A DNA stretch of 64,000 nucleotides, taken from NCBI GenBank assembly GCA_023715865.1, contig JAMBOW010000009.1:62001-126000 (forward strand), read 5' to 3'. The DNA comes from Neobacillus mesonae (GTDB lineage: Bacteria; Bacillota; Bacilli; Paenibacillales; Paenibacillaceae). The notes beneath the pieces were generated by a model. The model did no database searches. It was not told the DNA's origin and saw only the letters and a list, made by a program, of their open reading frames with translations. Positions 8,008-15,312 of this stretch are shown piece by piece. Position numbers and translations under genes: made by a program. Each line of letters begins with the position of its first letter. Within the stretch, counting starts at the first letter, position 1.

Positions 8008-9177
8008 ATGACAATCTCAAACGTAAAAAAACAAACGGTTTGCGAAAAAAATCGAACGTATCTCGAAATAATATATACTTTTGGGAATAAAGTTATGTTG
8101 ATTAAGCAATTATACCGGTACGCCCAGTTGTTGAGCATAGCACAGAGCTTCTCAACATTTTATAACTCTATCATGGAACTTGTTAATAATGATATTTTGA
8201 GAAAAGAATCATTCAACGCATTCGGAAAGAAAACCCAACTCCAAATGCTTGTCTTACGAAAATATGGAATTCGTTTCCTGGAGGGGAAACCAGACAGCTA
8301 TAATGTTGCGTCGGTCAAGAAAGCTTTGGGAAACGAGCGGATTTTGGTAAGTATCTTTAAAAATCAATATCTATTGAATAAAGTCATTCCTCGCCTCCAG
8401 AGGCAAGGAAAAAGAGTCACGCTGGAAGCGATTATAAAATTACTTGAGCACGATCTAAGCACAGTTTTATATCAGAAAAACCAAGGACTGGCTTTCCTAT
8501 TGAAAATGCAAAATGAAGCAATGCTTCAAAAACGTCTGAACATGCTGCCCATCAAGCAAGACATTGATAAAATGAATGGAATCAAGCAGAGAATAAAGGC
8601 GGGATTGATGAAAGGATCGAAATCCTCGAAGGGAAAAGGTCGAGGAAGACTTCGAGTTACTGAAATGTCCTCGGTGATGCATTATGTTGAGAGCAGCTCG
8701 GCGAGGAATCGAGAGATGAGCAAAGAAGAGAAGATTAATAAATATACGTTTGATACTATGCTTGCATTTAATGCACACATTGCACAGATTAAGATTAGTG
8801 AAGGAGGTGTTAAGATAACGGTAATCATTTTTGATCTTTTCAATAGATCTAATATTTACAGCATTGCAACTCATATTGCATGCATGCATCATCTGTTTAC
8901 TCGCTATTTCAAGGGGAGGAGTGAATTGAAGATTGGCATTGTGTCAATTGATGAATTTGCTTCAACTAATCTAAAAAAGCAAGCGGAGTCAATGGCCATT
9001 AATTTTATTTCAAAAGAGCGAACGGGAACCCGACTTTCTCATCTCTTAGAGAATTGGAAAGTTGATCGGATGATGCAGGAGCAGATAGAAGTACATTTTG
9101 TCGATTATGACATAACTAACCAATTTCTTGACGGAATTAAGCATGCTAACTTAGTGAGGATTAGCGAGCTGAATTGA
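8008..9177 (+). CDS. Unknown element protein with N-terminal winged-helix-like region
   Basis: A 389-residue protein of no recognised family. The frame opens at TTG 7984, but ATG 8008 is the start because GGAGGTGAT (7993-8001) precedes it properly. The N-terminal ~100 residues (helices, then ILRKESFNAFGKKTQLQMLVL...YGIRFLEG) look like a winged helix. A basic middle segment (SKSSKGKGRGRLRV) follows, and the C-terminal ~130 residues look alpha/beta (VKITVIIFDL, LKIGIVSIDEF, IEVHFVDYDI). It follows the Replic_Relax-like gene by 20 bp, so the pair likely acts together. It could be a DNA-processing partner, but that is inferred only from position. Confidence 0.6.
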   Translation: MTISNVKKQTVCEKNRTYLEIIYTFGNKVMLIKQLYRYAQLLSIAQSFSTFYNSIMELVNNDILRKESFNAFGKKTQLQMLVLRKYGIRFLEGKPDSYNVASVKKALGNERILVSIFKNQYLLNKVIPRLQRQGKRVTLEAIIKLLEHDLSTVLYQKNQGLAFLLKMQNEAMLQKRLNMLPIKQDIDKMNGIKQRIKAGLMKGSKSSKGKGRGRLRVTEMSSVMHYVESSSARNREMSKEEKINKYTFDTMLAFNAHIAQIKISEGGVKITVIIFDLFNRSNIYSIATHIACMHHLFTRYFKGRSELKIGIVSIDEFASTNLKKQAESMAINFISKERTGTRLSHLLENWKVDRMMQEQIEVHFVDYDITNQFLDGIKHANLVRISELN

Positions 9178-9188
9178 ATTATAAGGGG

Positions 9189-9211
9189 AAAGTTCACTCT
9201 GAGCGAACTTT
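9189..9211 (+). terminator. Hairpin after the 8008 gene
   Basis: AAAGTTC-9 nt-GAACTTT begins 12 bases after the stop. The following U-tract is weak (TCTGTGTATT), so it may be a poor terminator or an mRNA-stabilising hairpin. Confidence 0.4.
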
Positions 9212-9275
9212 CTGTGTATTCTTAAGAACGATTTATACATGTATTGTGAATTGATATATGAAATTTGTTTATAAC

Positions 9276-9331
9276 AAGTTAAGTACATCTTCCTATAAGT
9301 TATGAAGATGCTCATAACATGTTCTTAACTT
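9276..9331. repeat. Nested inverted repeat
   Basis: Outer arms AAGTTAAG (9276-9283) and CTTAACTT (9324-9331) enclose inner arms CATCTTC (9286-9292) and GAAGATG (9304-9310), all perfect. It lies in an untranslated gap between two element operons, about 180 bp upstream of a strong promoter. It could be an operator or a transfer-origin-like structure; no function is shown. Confidence 0.5.
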
Positions 9332-9493
9332 TTGCATAACAGTTCATATAAACACAAACCCCTTATTGCTCAGTCAATTGGAATAGTTTCTCAATCACAG
9401 GTACAAATCGAAGTAATAAAAAAATCTCTTCATAAGTTGAAAGCAATAATAGCAAGTGGACCACTTATATCACTTTGAAAAACTGACTTGTAC

Positions 9494-9541
9494 ACCAGAT
9501 ACCATATTCTGGTTGACATCTATGTTTTTTAGCGATAATAT
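9494..9541 (+). promoter_or_regulatory. Sigma-A promoter with overlapping palindrome
   Basis: TTGACA (9513-9518), a 17-bp spacer, then TAATAT (9536-9541) make a near-consensus vegetative promoter. A 6-bp inverted repeat ACCAGA-8 nt-TCTGGT (9494-9513) touches the -35 box and looks like an operator. Transcription would run into the leader peptide at 9599 and the hairpin at 9641. Confidence 0.7.
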
Positions 9542-9598
9542 AGCTACAAAATCATGGATCAAATGATATCAATGTGTATCTTGATAGGAGAGAATTCA

Positions 9599-9649
9599 AT
9601 GAAAAAGGCAATAGTTAATTACATTTCAATAGATTACATTAAGGGTTAG
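9599..9649 (+). CDS. Candidate leader peptide
   Basis: A 16-residue ORF, MKKAIVNYISIDYIKG, with a good ribosome site (TAGGAGAGAATTCA). It begins about 50 bases after the expected transcription start from the 9513 promoter. Its last three codons and stop form the left arm of the terminator hairpin at 9641-9667, so a ribosome finishing this peptide would physically cover that arm. That geometry is what is expected of a translation-sensing attenuator. Confidence 0.55.
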   Translation: MKKAIVNYISIDYIKG

Positions 9650-9672
9650 CCAAAGAGGCTGACCCTTTTTTA
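9641..9672 (+). terminator. Attenuator-like terminator overlapping the leader peptide
   Basis: AAGGGTTAGCC (9641-9651), a 5-nt loop and GGCTGACCCTT (9657-9667) form an 11-bp stem with one G-U pair, followed by a run of T. It separates the promoter at 9513 from the operon beginning at 9716, with no other promoter obvious between them. Confidence 0.75.
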
Positions 9673-9715
9673 ATGCTGTTATGATCTAAACATGATTAAA
9701 AAGGAGGGCAATAGA

Positions 9716-9847
9716 ATGAATACAATGCTGAACAGATTGAAAGAGAGACGCTTCTTTCAAAATCTGGTGATTGAGATAATTGCAAATTTATTAATGCTTG
9801 CTTCAGGAGTTATAATTGGATACTTTTTCAAAACAATAATGTTTTAA
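9716..9847 (+). CDS. Small single-pass membrane protein
   Basis: A 43-residue ORF with a consensus ribosome site (AAGGAGGG, 5 bases before ATG). A basic N-terminus (MNTMLNRLKERR) is followed by a hydrophobic stretch of about 22 residues (VIEIIANLLMLASGVIIGYF) ending near the C-terminus. It is the first gene after the attenuator-like leader. Function unknown; the shape would suit a small membrane regulator or toxin, which is speculation. Confidence 0.55.
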   Translation: MNTMLNRLKERRFFQNLVIEIIANLLMLASGVIIGYFFKTIMF

Positions 9848-9881
9848 AAAATCACTGGCAATACCGAGGGAGGACTATCAA

Positions 9882-10409
9882 ATGGGGAAACATCTACAAT
9901 TGGGAATCTGCAATCAGATAATAATTAGAAAAGATAGAATGGAAAAGGCTTCAATTGACCAAATAAATATAGAACTTGCTAATCGTCTGGATATGGATTT
10001 GTTTGATTTTGAGGAAAGAAACGAATATCTGATTTTTACAATTAAAGAAAATGTGCTTGAAGAGCAACTTTCAAAGTTTCTGGTGGAACAGTTCAATCTT
10101 TATGATGAAAAATATGAAAGAGAGTTTTCATTAATTTTAACAGAAATCGCTAAAAGGCAGACTTCTGCTGAGATTGTTAAACTGGCTACAGATAAGGAGT
10201 TTCTTTTCTTTCAGCAGAACAACATTCATGATTTTGTGGATATTTCGCCATGGCAATCGGCTGATGTCGATATCTCTTTGCTTGTTATATTTTTTGAAGG
10301 GAAATTGTTAATGGAATCTTATAATAGCTATCTTCATTATTTAGAAAAACTTGTTCGTGCCAGTTCGCAACAATCTATTGCAGGTGCGTTTCGAGCCTTC
10401 ATTGATTAG
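9882..10409 (+). CDS. Unknown element protein, 175 residues
   Basis: ATG 9882 has GGGAGGA nine bases upstream. The protein is acidic and helical (VLEEQLSKFLVEQFNLYDEKYEREFSLI), with a central IHDFVDISPWQSADVDISL and no membrane segment or known motif. It is the second gene of the 9716-11089 cluster. Nothing identifies its job. Confidence 0.6.
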   Translation: MGKHLQLGICNQIIIRKDRMEKASIDQINIELANRLDMDLFDFEERNEYLIFTIKENVLEEQLSKFLVEQFNLYDEKYEREFSLILTEIAKRQTSAEIVKLATDKEFLFFQQNNIHDFVDISPWQSADVDISLLVIFFEGKLLMESYNSYLHYLEKLVRASSQQSIAGAFRAFID

Positions 10410-10482
10410 TAAGGTTCTGAGGAACCGTATATTTTGTGTAGAACTGAGATGACAAAATTGCAAGAGCACCTCGCTAAAAACG

Positions 10483-10659
10483 ATGAGTGAAGGAGGAGAT
10501 TTCAATGGCACAGGACTACCGTTTATCAAGATCATTGCCGATGAAGAAGAGTGTGTTTTGATTTTATCGACAATGGTTTTGAAGGAAGCAAACATCAGTA
10601 TTGGAGACAAGTGTGTGATAGCCAGCAAACAAGATAAACTCATTATTAGCAAGGCTTGA
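10483..10659 (+). CDS. Small AbrB-like protein (possible frameshifted start)
   Basis: A 58-residue frame ending ...LPFIKIIADEEECVLI, ILSTMVLKEANISIGDKC, VIASKQDKLIISKA. The strand-turn pattern with SIGDK resembles the SpoVT/AbrB swapped-hairpin fold of antitoxins and transition regulators. ATG 10483 has a poor ribosome site. An excellent site (AAGGAGGAGA) precedes ATG 10505 in another frame that closes after 18 codons. Either ATG 10483 is weakly used, or a small indel has separated the good start from the rest of the gene. Confidence 0.45.
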   Translation: MSEGGDFNGTGLPFIKIIADEEECVLILSTMVLKEANISIGDKCVIASKQDKLIISKA

Positions 10660-10678
10660 TATTAATTGGAGGGGTTCA

Positions 10679-11089
10679 ATGGTATTTAATCAAGATGCAT
10701 TTGCCGAATATTTGCATGAATTGAGATTGCATCTGTTTGGGGATGATTCTATTGATGAAATTATTTCAAAAATTGAAGATAGCCATCGGGCACGGCGTTT
10801 TGTTATGTTGTACTTAATTAAGAATAGAGAGACATTTTATTATTACCATAAAAAGCGAACAGAACTTGGATTTGAACTACTGTATGACACCATTATCTCT
10901 GCGTTATTTTACGAGAGAGAAAGGAAGCCAGCAAAACAAGAGTTGATCAATCTGCTCGCAATTAATTTGGGGATGGTTAGTAAAAGAATAGAGGGATATC
11001 CATTAAAAGAGTTCGACAAGGATTTAAATGCTTTTCTTACTTACTGGGGAAAAAGTACGGGGAATTTTAACCCGAGAAGTCGAGAATGA
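10679..11089 (+). CDS. Unknown element protein, 136 residues
   Basis: ATG 10679 has a strong GGAGGGG site 5 bases upstream. Mostly helical and basic (ISKIEDSHRARRFVMLYLI, ERERKPAKQELINLLAINL), with no known motif. It is the last gene of the cluster that starts at 9716 and is followed by the 23-bp hairpin at 11249. Function unknown. Confidence 0.55.
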   Translation: MVFNQDAFAEYLHELRLHLFGDDSIDEIISKIEDSHRARRFVMLYLIKNRETFYYYHKKRTELGFELLYDTIISALFYERERKPAKQELINLLAINLGMVSKRIEGYPLKEFDKDLNAFLTYWGKSTGNFNPRSRE

Positions 11090-11248
11090 GTTAATACTTA
11101 TTTGTAATATACGTTCCATATTTGTAGACAAGTTATACAATAAGCTTGAGTGTTCATTCAAGTGTAAATGTTGAAGACATTTTGAAAATTCCTATGAAAA
11201 CAATATTTCATCTGCGGATTGGAATGATTTCTAACATAATATTTTTAA

Positions 11249-11302
11249 AATAGACAGAAGAAAAGCAGAGCTGAACATTGCTCTGCTTTTCTTCTGTCTA
11301 TT
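11249..11302. terminator. 23-bp perfect hairpin, bidirectional terminator
   Basis: Arms 11249-11271 and 11280-11302 are perfectly complementary around an 8-nt loop, with A-rich 5' and T-rich 3' edges. It ends the 9716-11089 cluster. The remaining gap to 11574 holds no recognisable gene. Confidence 0.8.
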
Positions 11303-11547
11303 AAGGTAGGATCGAATCCATGACTTCAGATGATCGGACTTGCTTACAAAATTATTCAGTTATTAAATCAGTCGCCCCTAAATATAACAACAAATAAACA
11401 AAGAGGGGTTTCAATCTTTCCTGCCAAGTTTGTCAACATAGCCTTCTTTCATTCATTGTAGCATACGATAACCTAAACTCAGCATTACATTAAGTTGAGA
11501 TATTTGAGGATTAGAAAATGCAGTGAAGAGAGAGCAGGGATAATTGA

Positions 11548-11567
11548 AGCCTCCTGAAAAGGGGGCT
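11548..11567 (+). promoter_or_regulatory. Hairpin covering the primase ribosome site
   Basis: AGCCTCC (11548-11554) pairs with GGGGGCT (11561-11567) across TGAAAA. The right arm is the only Shine-Dalgarno-like sequence for the TTG start at 11575, nine bases away. It could hold down initiator translation; alternatively it is a terminator stem lacking a T-run. Confidence 0.45.
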
Positions 11568-11574
11568 ATTTCTA

Positions 11575-13362
11575 TTGAAAGAAAAAAGAGTTTTTGATTG
11601 TGTTCCTGTCTTTAGTGACAAACAAATTGATAAGCAAGTAGAGAAGCAGATTATGTTTTTGAAAGTAATCTATCCGCAGTTAGCGGATAGTCATTGGAAC
11701 GAAGGGAGAATAGAAATACGACCAGTCAAACGTGATCCTCATTTGGGAAAATATTTGCGTAGCTATGGAACCTGGCACTTTCGGGGGGAGGATATTGCCA
11801 AATTAAAAGAGTTTCTTCAAAATCTAAATGGCATGGGGGTAGACTTATACTTTTCAGGTTTTGCTTTTGATTACGCCATGGAAGTATACAAAGAAAATGG
11901 GGAAAAGTATGAAAAAGGGAAGGTCAATAAAAAAAATGCTTTATTCACGAGTATTCTTCCGATGGATTTTGATGACATTACGACTGAGGAATTTCGGGTA
12001 CAAAAACAGAGGCTATTGCAATTAGGCATTGAAACCATTGACGTTTTTACAGGTCATGGCTTTCAAAGTTTCATATTGCTTAACCATAAGGTTTCGGACA
12101 AGGACATTTTCAAGAAGTTTACAACCTTGATGCTGGCAAAGGGGTTCAAAGTTGATGAAGCTGTACAAGACCCTGCAAGAGTTCTCAGAATGCCCTATAG
12201 CTTTAATTGTAAAGCTCTGGATCCCAAAAGCAAATACTACAGCACAACACAACCGGAAATCATTGCGACGACAGAAGTATCCTGGACAGAAAAGCGATAT
12301 CATATCACTGAAGTTTTTGAAAAGATTAATAGCTTGACCGATGTTATTAAATCAAAAGAGGCTTTAACAGAGATAGATTTGATGTCAATTCCTACTCTGT
12401 CTTTGACAACTTTAGAAAAGAGAAGAAGTAATGAGAAATCTAAACGGGAGATTGAAGAAGTTAAGGGAATTAGAATTGAAACATTGAGAGCTGTTTATCC
12501 TATGCTCGACTTCGAGCACCTTCCAGGACCAATTCAAAAGATGCTTGTTGGAAGCCAAGAGGGACTTAGAAATAAAGTGATGATGTTCATGATTCCGTTT
12601 TTGCGGAATAGCCTTGGTTTAAACATTCAAACGATCAAAGAAATTATGGTGTTGTGGGGTGAAAGATGCATTCCGAGTCTTAACGAACAAAATGTTCTTA
12701 ATGAAGTTGATCGAATATATAGTCTTGGGTTTAAAGGAAAGCATGGGAACTATACCGAGGAGCTTCGAAAAGCATACGGTTATGTGGAGTTCGAGAAATT
12801 TACCAAACGCAACAAAATTATTATTCCAAACAATTTTTTAGAGAATCTAAATACGCTGTCTGATGGGGCAGTTCGAATTTATTTATCTATGAAACTTAAC
12901 CAGAGCTTATATGGAGCTAATAATTTTAACAAGATGGAGATTCAAAGTATTGCCCAGATTTCTGAAAGAACTCTGGAACGAAACATGAGGTGTTTGGTAT
13001 CTACAAAACATGTATCAAAACGCAGGGGAAATCGAAGGATTGGTGAAGGACATGTTTATTATATCAATCCGTATTTTAATACCAGCCAAGGGTTTACTAT
13101 GATTGAAATTGCCGTGATAAAGTCAATACTTAACGAATTAACAGATGGAGAATTGAAACTATATATATTCCTTCTTAAAATTGTTGGGGAAAGTGGAACT
13201 GGATGCTGGACAAGTCAAAGTTATATTGCTGAAAAAATTGGTAAGAAGGGACAGGATTCCATTTCGAAAATGACAAGCAGCATGCATGGGAAAGGATTCA
13301 TTACTAAGAAAACAACAGAGAGAGATGGAGTTAAACATTCTGTATATAACTTAAACTTTTGA
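11575..13362 (+). CDS. AEP-type primase / replication initiator
   Basis: A 595-residue protein with the archaeo-eukaryotic primase signature: PMDFDD at 129-134 (metal-binding D131/D133), FTGHGFQSFILL at 158-169 (the sGxGxH-like loop), and DPARVLRMPYSFNCK at 199-213. The C-terminal third has two winged-helix-like regions (about 425-490 and 505-590), as in plasmid and element initiators that combine priming with origin binding. The start is TTG 11575 with GGGGG upstream. It stands alone between terminators. It likely primes or starts autonomous replication of the excised element; that step is inference, the primase family call fairly firm. Confidence 0.7.
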   Translation: MKEKRVFDCVPVFSDKQIDKQVEKQIMFLKVIYPQLADSHWNEGRIEIRPVKRDPHLGKYLRSYGTWHFRGEDIAKLKEFLQNLNGMGVDLYFSGFAFDYAMEVYKENGEKYEKGKVNKKNALFTSILPMDFDDITTEEFRVQKQRLLQLGIETIDVFTGHGFQSFILLNHKVSDKDIFKKFTTLMLAKGFKVDEAVQDPARVLRMPYSFNCKALDPKSKYYSTTQPEIIATTEVSWTEKRYHITEVFEKINSLTDVIKSKEALTEIDLMSIPTLSLTTLEKRRSNEKSKREIEEVKGIRIETLRAVYPMLDFEHLPGPIQKMLVGSQEGLRNKVMMFMIPFLRNSLGLNIQTIKEIMVLWGERCIPSLNEQNVLNEVDRIYSLGFKGKHGNYTEELRKAYGYVEFEKFTKRNKIIIPNNFLENLNTLSDGAVRIYLSMKLNQSLYGANNFNKMEIQSIAQISERTLERNMRCLVSTKHVSKRRGNRRIGEGHVYYINPYFNTSQGFTMIEIAVIKSILNELTDGELKLYIFLLKIVGESGTGCWTSQSYIAEKIGKKGQDSISKMTSSMHGKGFITKKTTERDGVKHSVYNLNF

Positions 13363-13364
13363 TA

Positions 13365-13390
13365 GAACCTGAATTGTCAGGTTCTTTTTT
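13365..13390 (+). terminator. Terminator of the primase gene
   Basis: GAACCTGA-ATTG-TCAGGTTC followed by seven or more T, three bases past the stop. Confidence 0.9.
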
Positions 13391-13518
13391 TCTATATCTT
13401 AAAAAACTACCGACAGCTATTCATGTATTGGAAGTGTAGTGAAGGCTTTATACATAAGGCTTTTTCGAAATTAACCGTCACTCATTCATACTAATAATAA
13501 ATACAGGGAGGGAGCGAA

Positions 13519-13581
13519 GTGAGAGGATGCGTATTAGAAAAGAATTGCAATAATATTGTTCAAACACTGTTCGACAGATAA
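13519..13581 (+). CDS. Possible 20-residue peptide
   Basis: GTG 13519 sits 7 bases after a GGGAGGGAG site and encodes a 20-residue peptide, MRGCVLEKNCNNIVQTLFDR. It lies in the gap between the primase terminator and the 13678 gene. Recorded because the ribosome site is strong for such a small frame; coding is not established. Confidence 0.25.
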   Translation: MRGCVLEKNCNNIVQTLFDR

Positions 13582-13677
13582 CATGCAGACGAACACTTGT
13601 TTTTTTGCTTAAAGTGAATATATGAACTGACTTTGAATAAGACATAGTATAAATAAAAAAGGGGGAGTTATTAAAAT

Positions 13678-14079
13678 ATGAATTACTTTTTGTCACAAAA
13701 ACATGAAATACGGTTTAATGAATTATGTCGCAGGGATAAAATGCATAAAAATGACATTGAACGAAGTGCGTTGTTTTTTGTAATATCAGGTAGTGAGTCT
13801 TTGTATAACAACGTCAGTCTACTCTACAATTTTGAGGAACATATCATCAAATTAGAGGTGTATAATCAGCCATTTTTAGAGGGAGATAGTCGAAGTCTAA
13901 TTGACTTGGCATTTAACTTGTATGGATCGGATGCTGAATGTGATATACGTTACTTGTTTAACTCACTTGATCCTATAAGCAGCTCTCTTGCTTTAAACGC
14001 TATAAAGTTTCGCTTCCAAATCAGAGATGAGTTAGCGGACTTGTTTTTGGGGATAAGTCGATCATTAATTGTTCAGTAA
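13678..14079 (+). CDS. DUF6075-like protein
   Basis: A 133-residue protein with N-terminus HEIRFNELCRRDKM..NDIERSALFFVISG, which resembles the DUF6075 family of small Firmicute proteins often found on mobile elements. ATG 13678 has a long GGGGGAG purine site. It is monocistronic, with a strong terminator 26 bases after the stop. Biochemical function is unknown; the family name is from memory of the N-terminal pattern. Confidence 0.55.
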   Translation: MNYFLSQKHEIRFNELCRRDKMHKNDIERSALFFVISGSESLYNNVSLLYNFEEHIIKLEVYNQPFLEGDSRSLIDLAFNLYGSDAECDIRYLFNSLDPISSSLALNAIKFRFQIRDELADLFLGISRSLIVQ

Positions 14080-14104
14080 TCCACAATCACACAATCATTT
14101 GAAG

Positions 14105-14160
14105 TAAACCATCAATAAACCCGACTCTATGGTGGCGGGTTTATTGATGGTTTATTTTTT
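14105..14160 (+). terminator. 19-bp hairpin terminator
   Basis: Arms 14105-14123 and 14136-14154 are perfectly complementary around a 12-nt loop, followed by a T-run. The rest of the gap to 14450 is AT-rich with nothing recognisable. Confidence 0.9.
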
Positions 14161-14450
14161 TGTTGACAATCTAAGTCCTGAAGCCACACATCATCCATCT
14201 TCTACAGATTTAATAATGTGAGAATATCAACAGTACGATAGAACTTTCTTTTATTTCTTGGAACGTTTTAGTCCTTTTTCATTGTGGTTTATTCCCATAA
14301 TTGATATGTTAAATATCAATCGGAGTAGAAGAAATCCATGAGGTAGCAACTCTGGACTTTTGTATATTTTCAGGACCTATAATTTTTAACTTCAGTGATA
14401 ATATCCCATTCCAAATACCAATTAAGACTTTATTGAAGGGAGTTAAATAA

Positions 14451-15158
14451 GTGGATATTCAGTTTCCTAAAATGGGGAAAAAGCTCTTCAAGTCAACTAA
14501 TGATTATTATACATTTTCTCACTTTGGCTGGGGAGATATTAATCCCCAATTTTATGGTTACATAAAGGGGTATAAAGAGTCCGCAGACACACTTGTTAAG
14601 TTTGCTTTGGATTCGAAGAGAATAGAAATATTAGATACTTATATTTTTCCTATCTTATTTTTGTATAGACAATTTATCGAACTTTCATTAAAATCGCTAT
14701 ATTTGGAATATTCGGATGAGCCTATGGTAGACAAGATAAAGGGAGTGAAACAGGCAGGTCATAATTTGGAGACCATGTGGAAGAATTTAAAGCCGATTGT
14801 AATAGAAGCAAGTGATTCGAAAGAAGAAAAAGATACTATAAAAACGGTTGAAAGTTATATTCTACAATATCATGATTTTGACAAAGGTTCTTTTAAATTC
14901 AGGTATCCGATTGATAAAGACTATAACCCATTATTAAAAGATGAAGAACGTATTGATATTGTTAATTTGAAAGAATGTATGACAGAATTAGATAACTTCT
15001 TTGGTGGAGCCGACGGGAAATTAGATTTTCTGAAAGAGTCCAAGTACGAACAGGAACAATATTTGAGAGAAATTGAAATTGAAATGATAGCAGAGTTTAA
15101 AGCAGAGATGAAGGCACAATACGAATCAGAAATGCGTTCATACATGGATTGGGATTAG
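14451..15158 (+). CDS. HEPN-like protein of the defence region
   Basis: A 235-residue protein from GTG 14451. A central segment, FLYRQFIELSLKSLYLE (R73, E77, K81), followed by QAGHNLETMW (103-106 GHNL), is the helix-pair pattern seen in HEPN-domain proteins. No Rx4-6H RNase motif is apparent, so it may be a non-catalytic HEPN. The C-terminus is a charged helix rich in Glu (about 200-230). It converges on the CBASS pair across a shared bidirectional terminator and lies in a defence-rich stretch. A defence role is inference. Confidence 0.5.
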   Translation: MDIQFPKMGKKLFKSTNDYYTFSHFGWGDINPQFYGYIKGYKESADTLVKFALDSKRIEILDTYIFPILFLYRQFIELSLKSLYLEYSDEPMVDKIKGVKQAGHNLETMWKNLKPIVIEASDSKEEKDTIKTVESYILQYHDFDKGSFKFRYPIDKDYNPLLKDEERIDIVNLKECMTELDNFFGGADGKLDFLKESKYEQEQYLREIEIEMIAEFKAEMKAQYESEMRSYMDWD

Positions 15159-15217
15159 ATGTCCTAATTGAGAGGATTAGATAAGGATGCTCCGCTTGTA
15201 TAGGATGAAAAATGCAG

Positions 15218-15258
15218 AAAAGACCGCTTCTACCTGCGAGATGGTTTAGCGGTCTTTT
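15218..15258. terminator. Bidirectional terminator between the HEPN gene and CBASS
   Basis: AAAAGACCGCT (15218-15228) pairs perfectly with AGCGGTCTTTT (15248-15258). A-rich and T-rich edges serve both convergent units. Confidence 0.85.
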
Positions 15259-15312
15259 TAGTTATTTTAAAAATTACTCGAAAAAGCATGTCTTTTCAAT
15301 ATTCACTGTATA

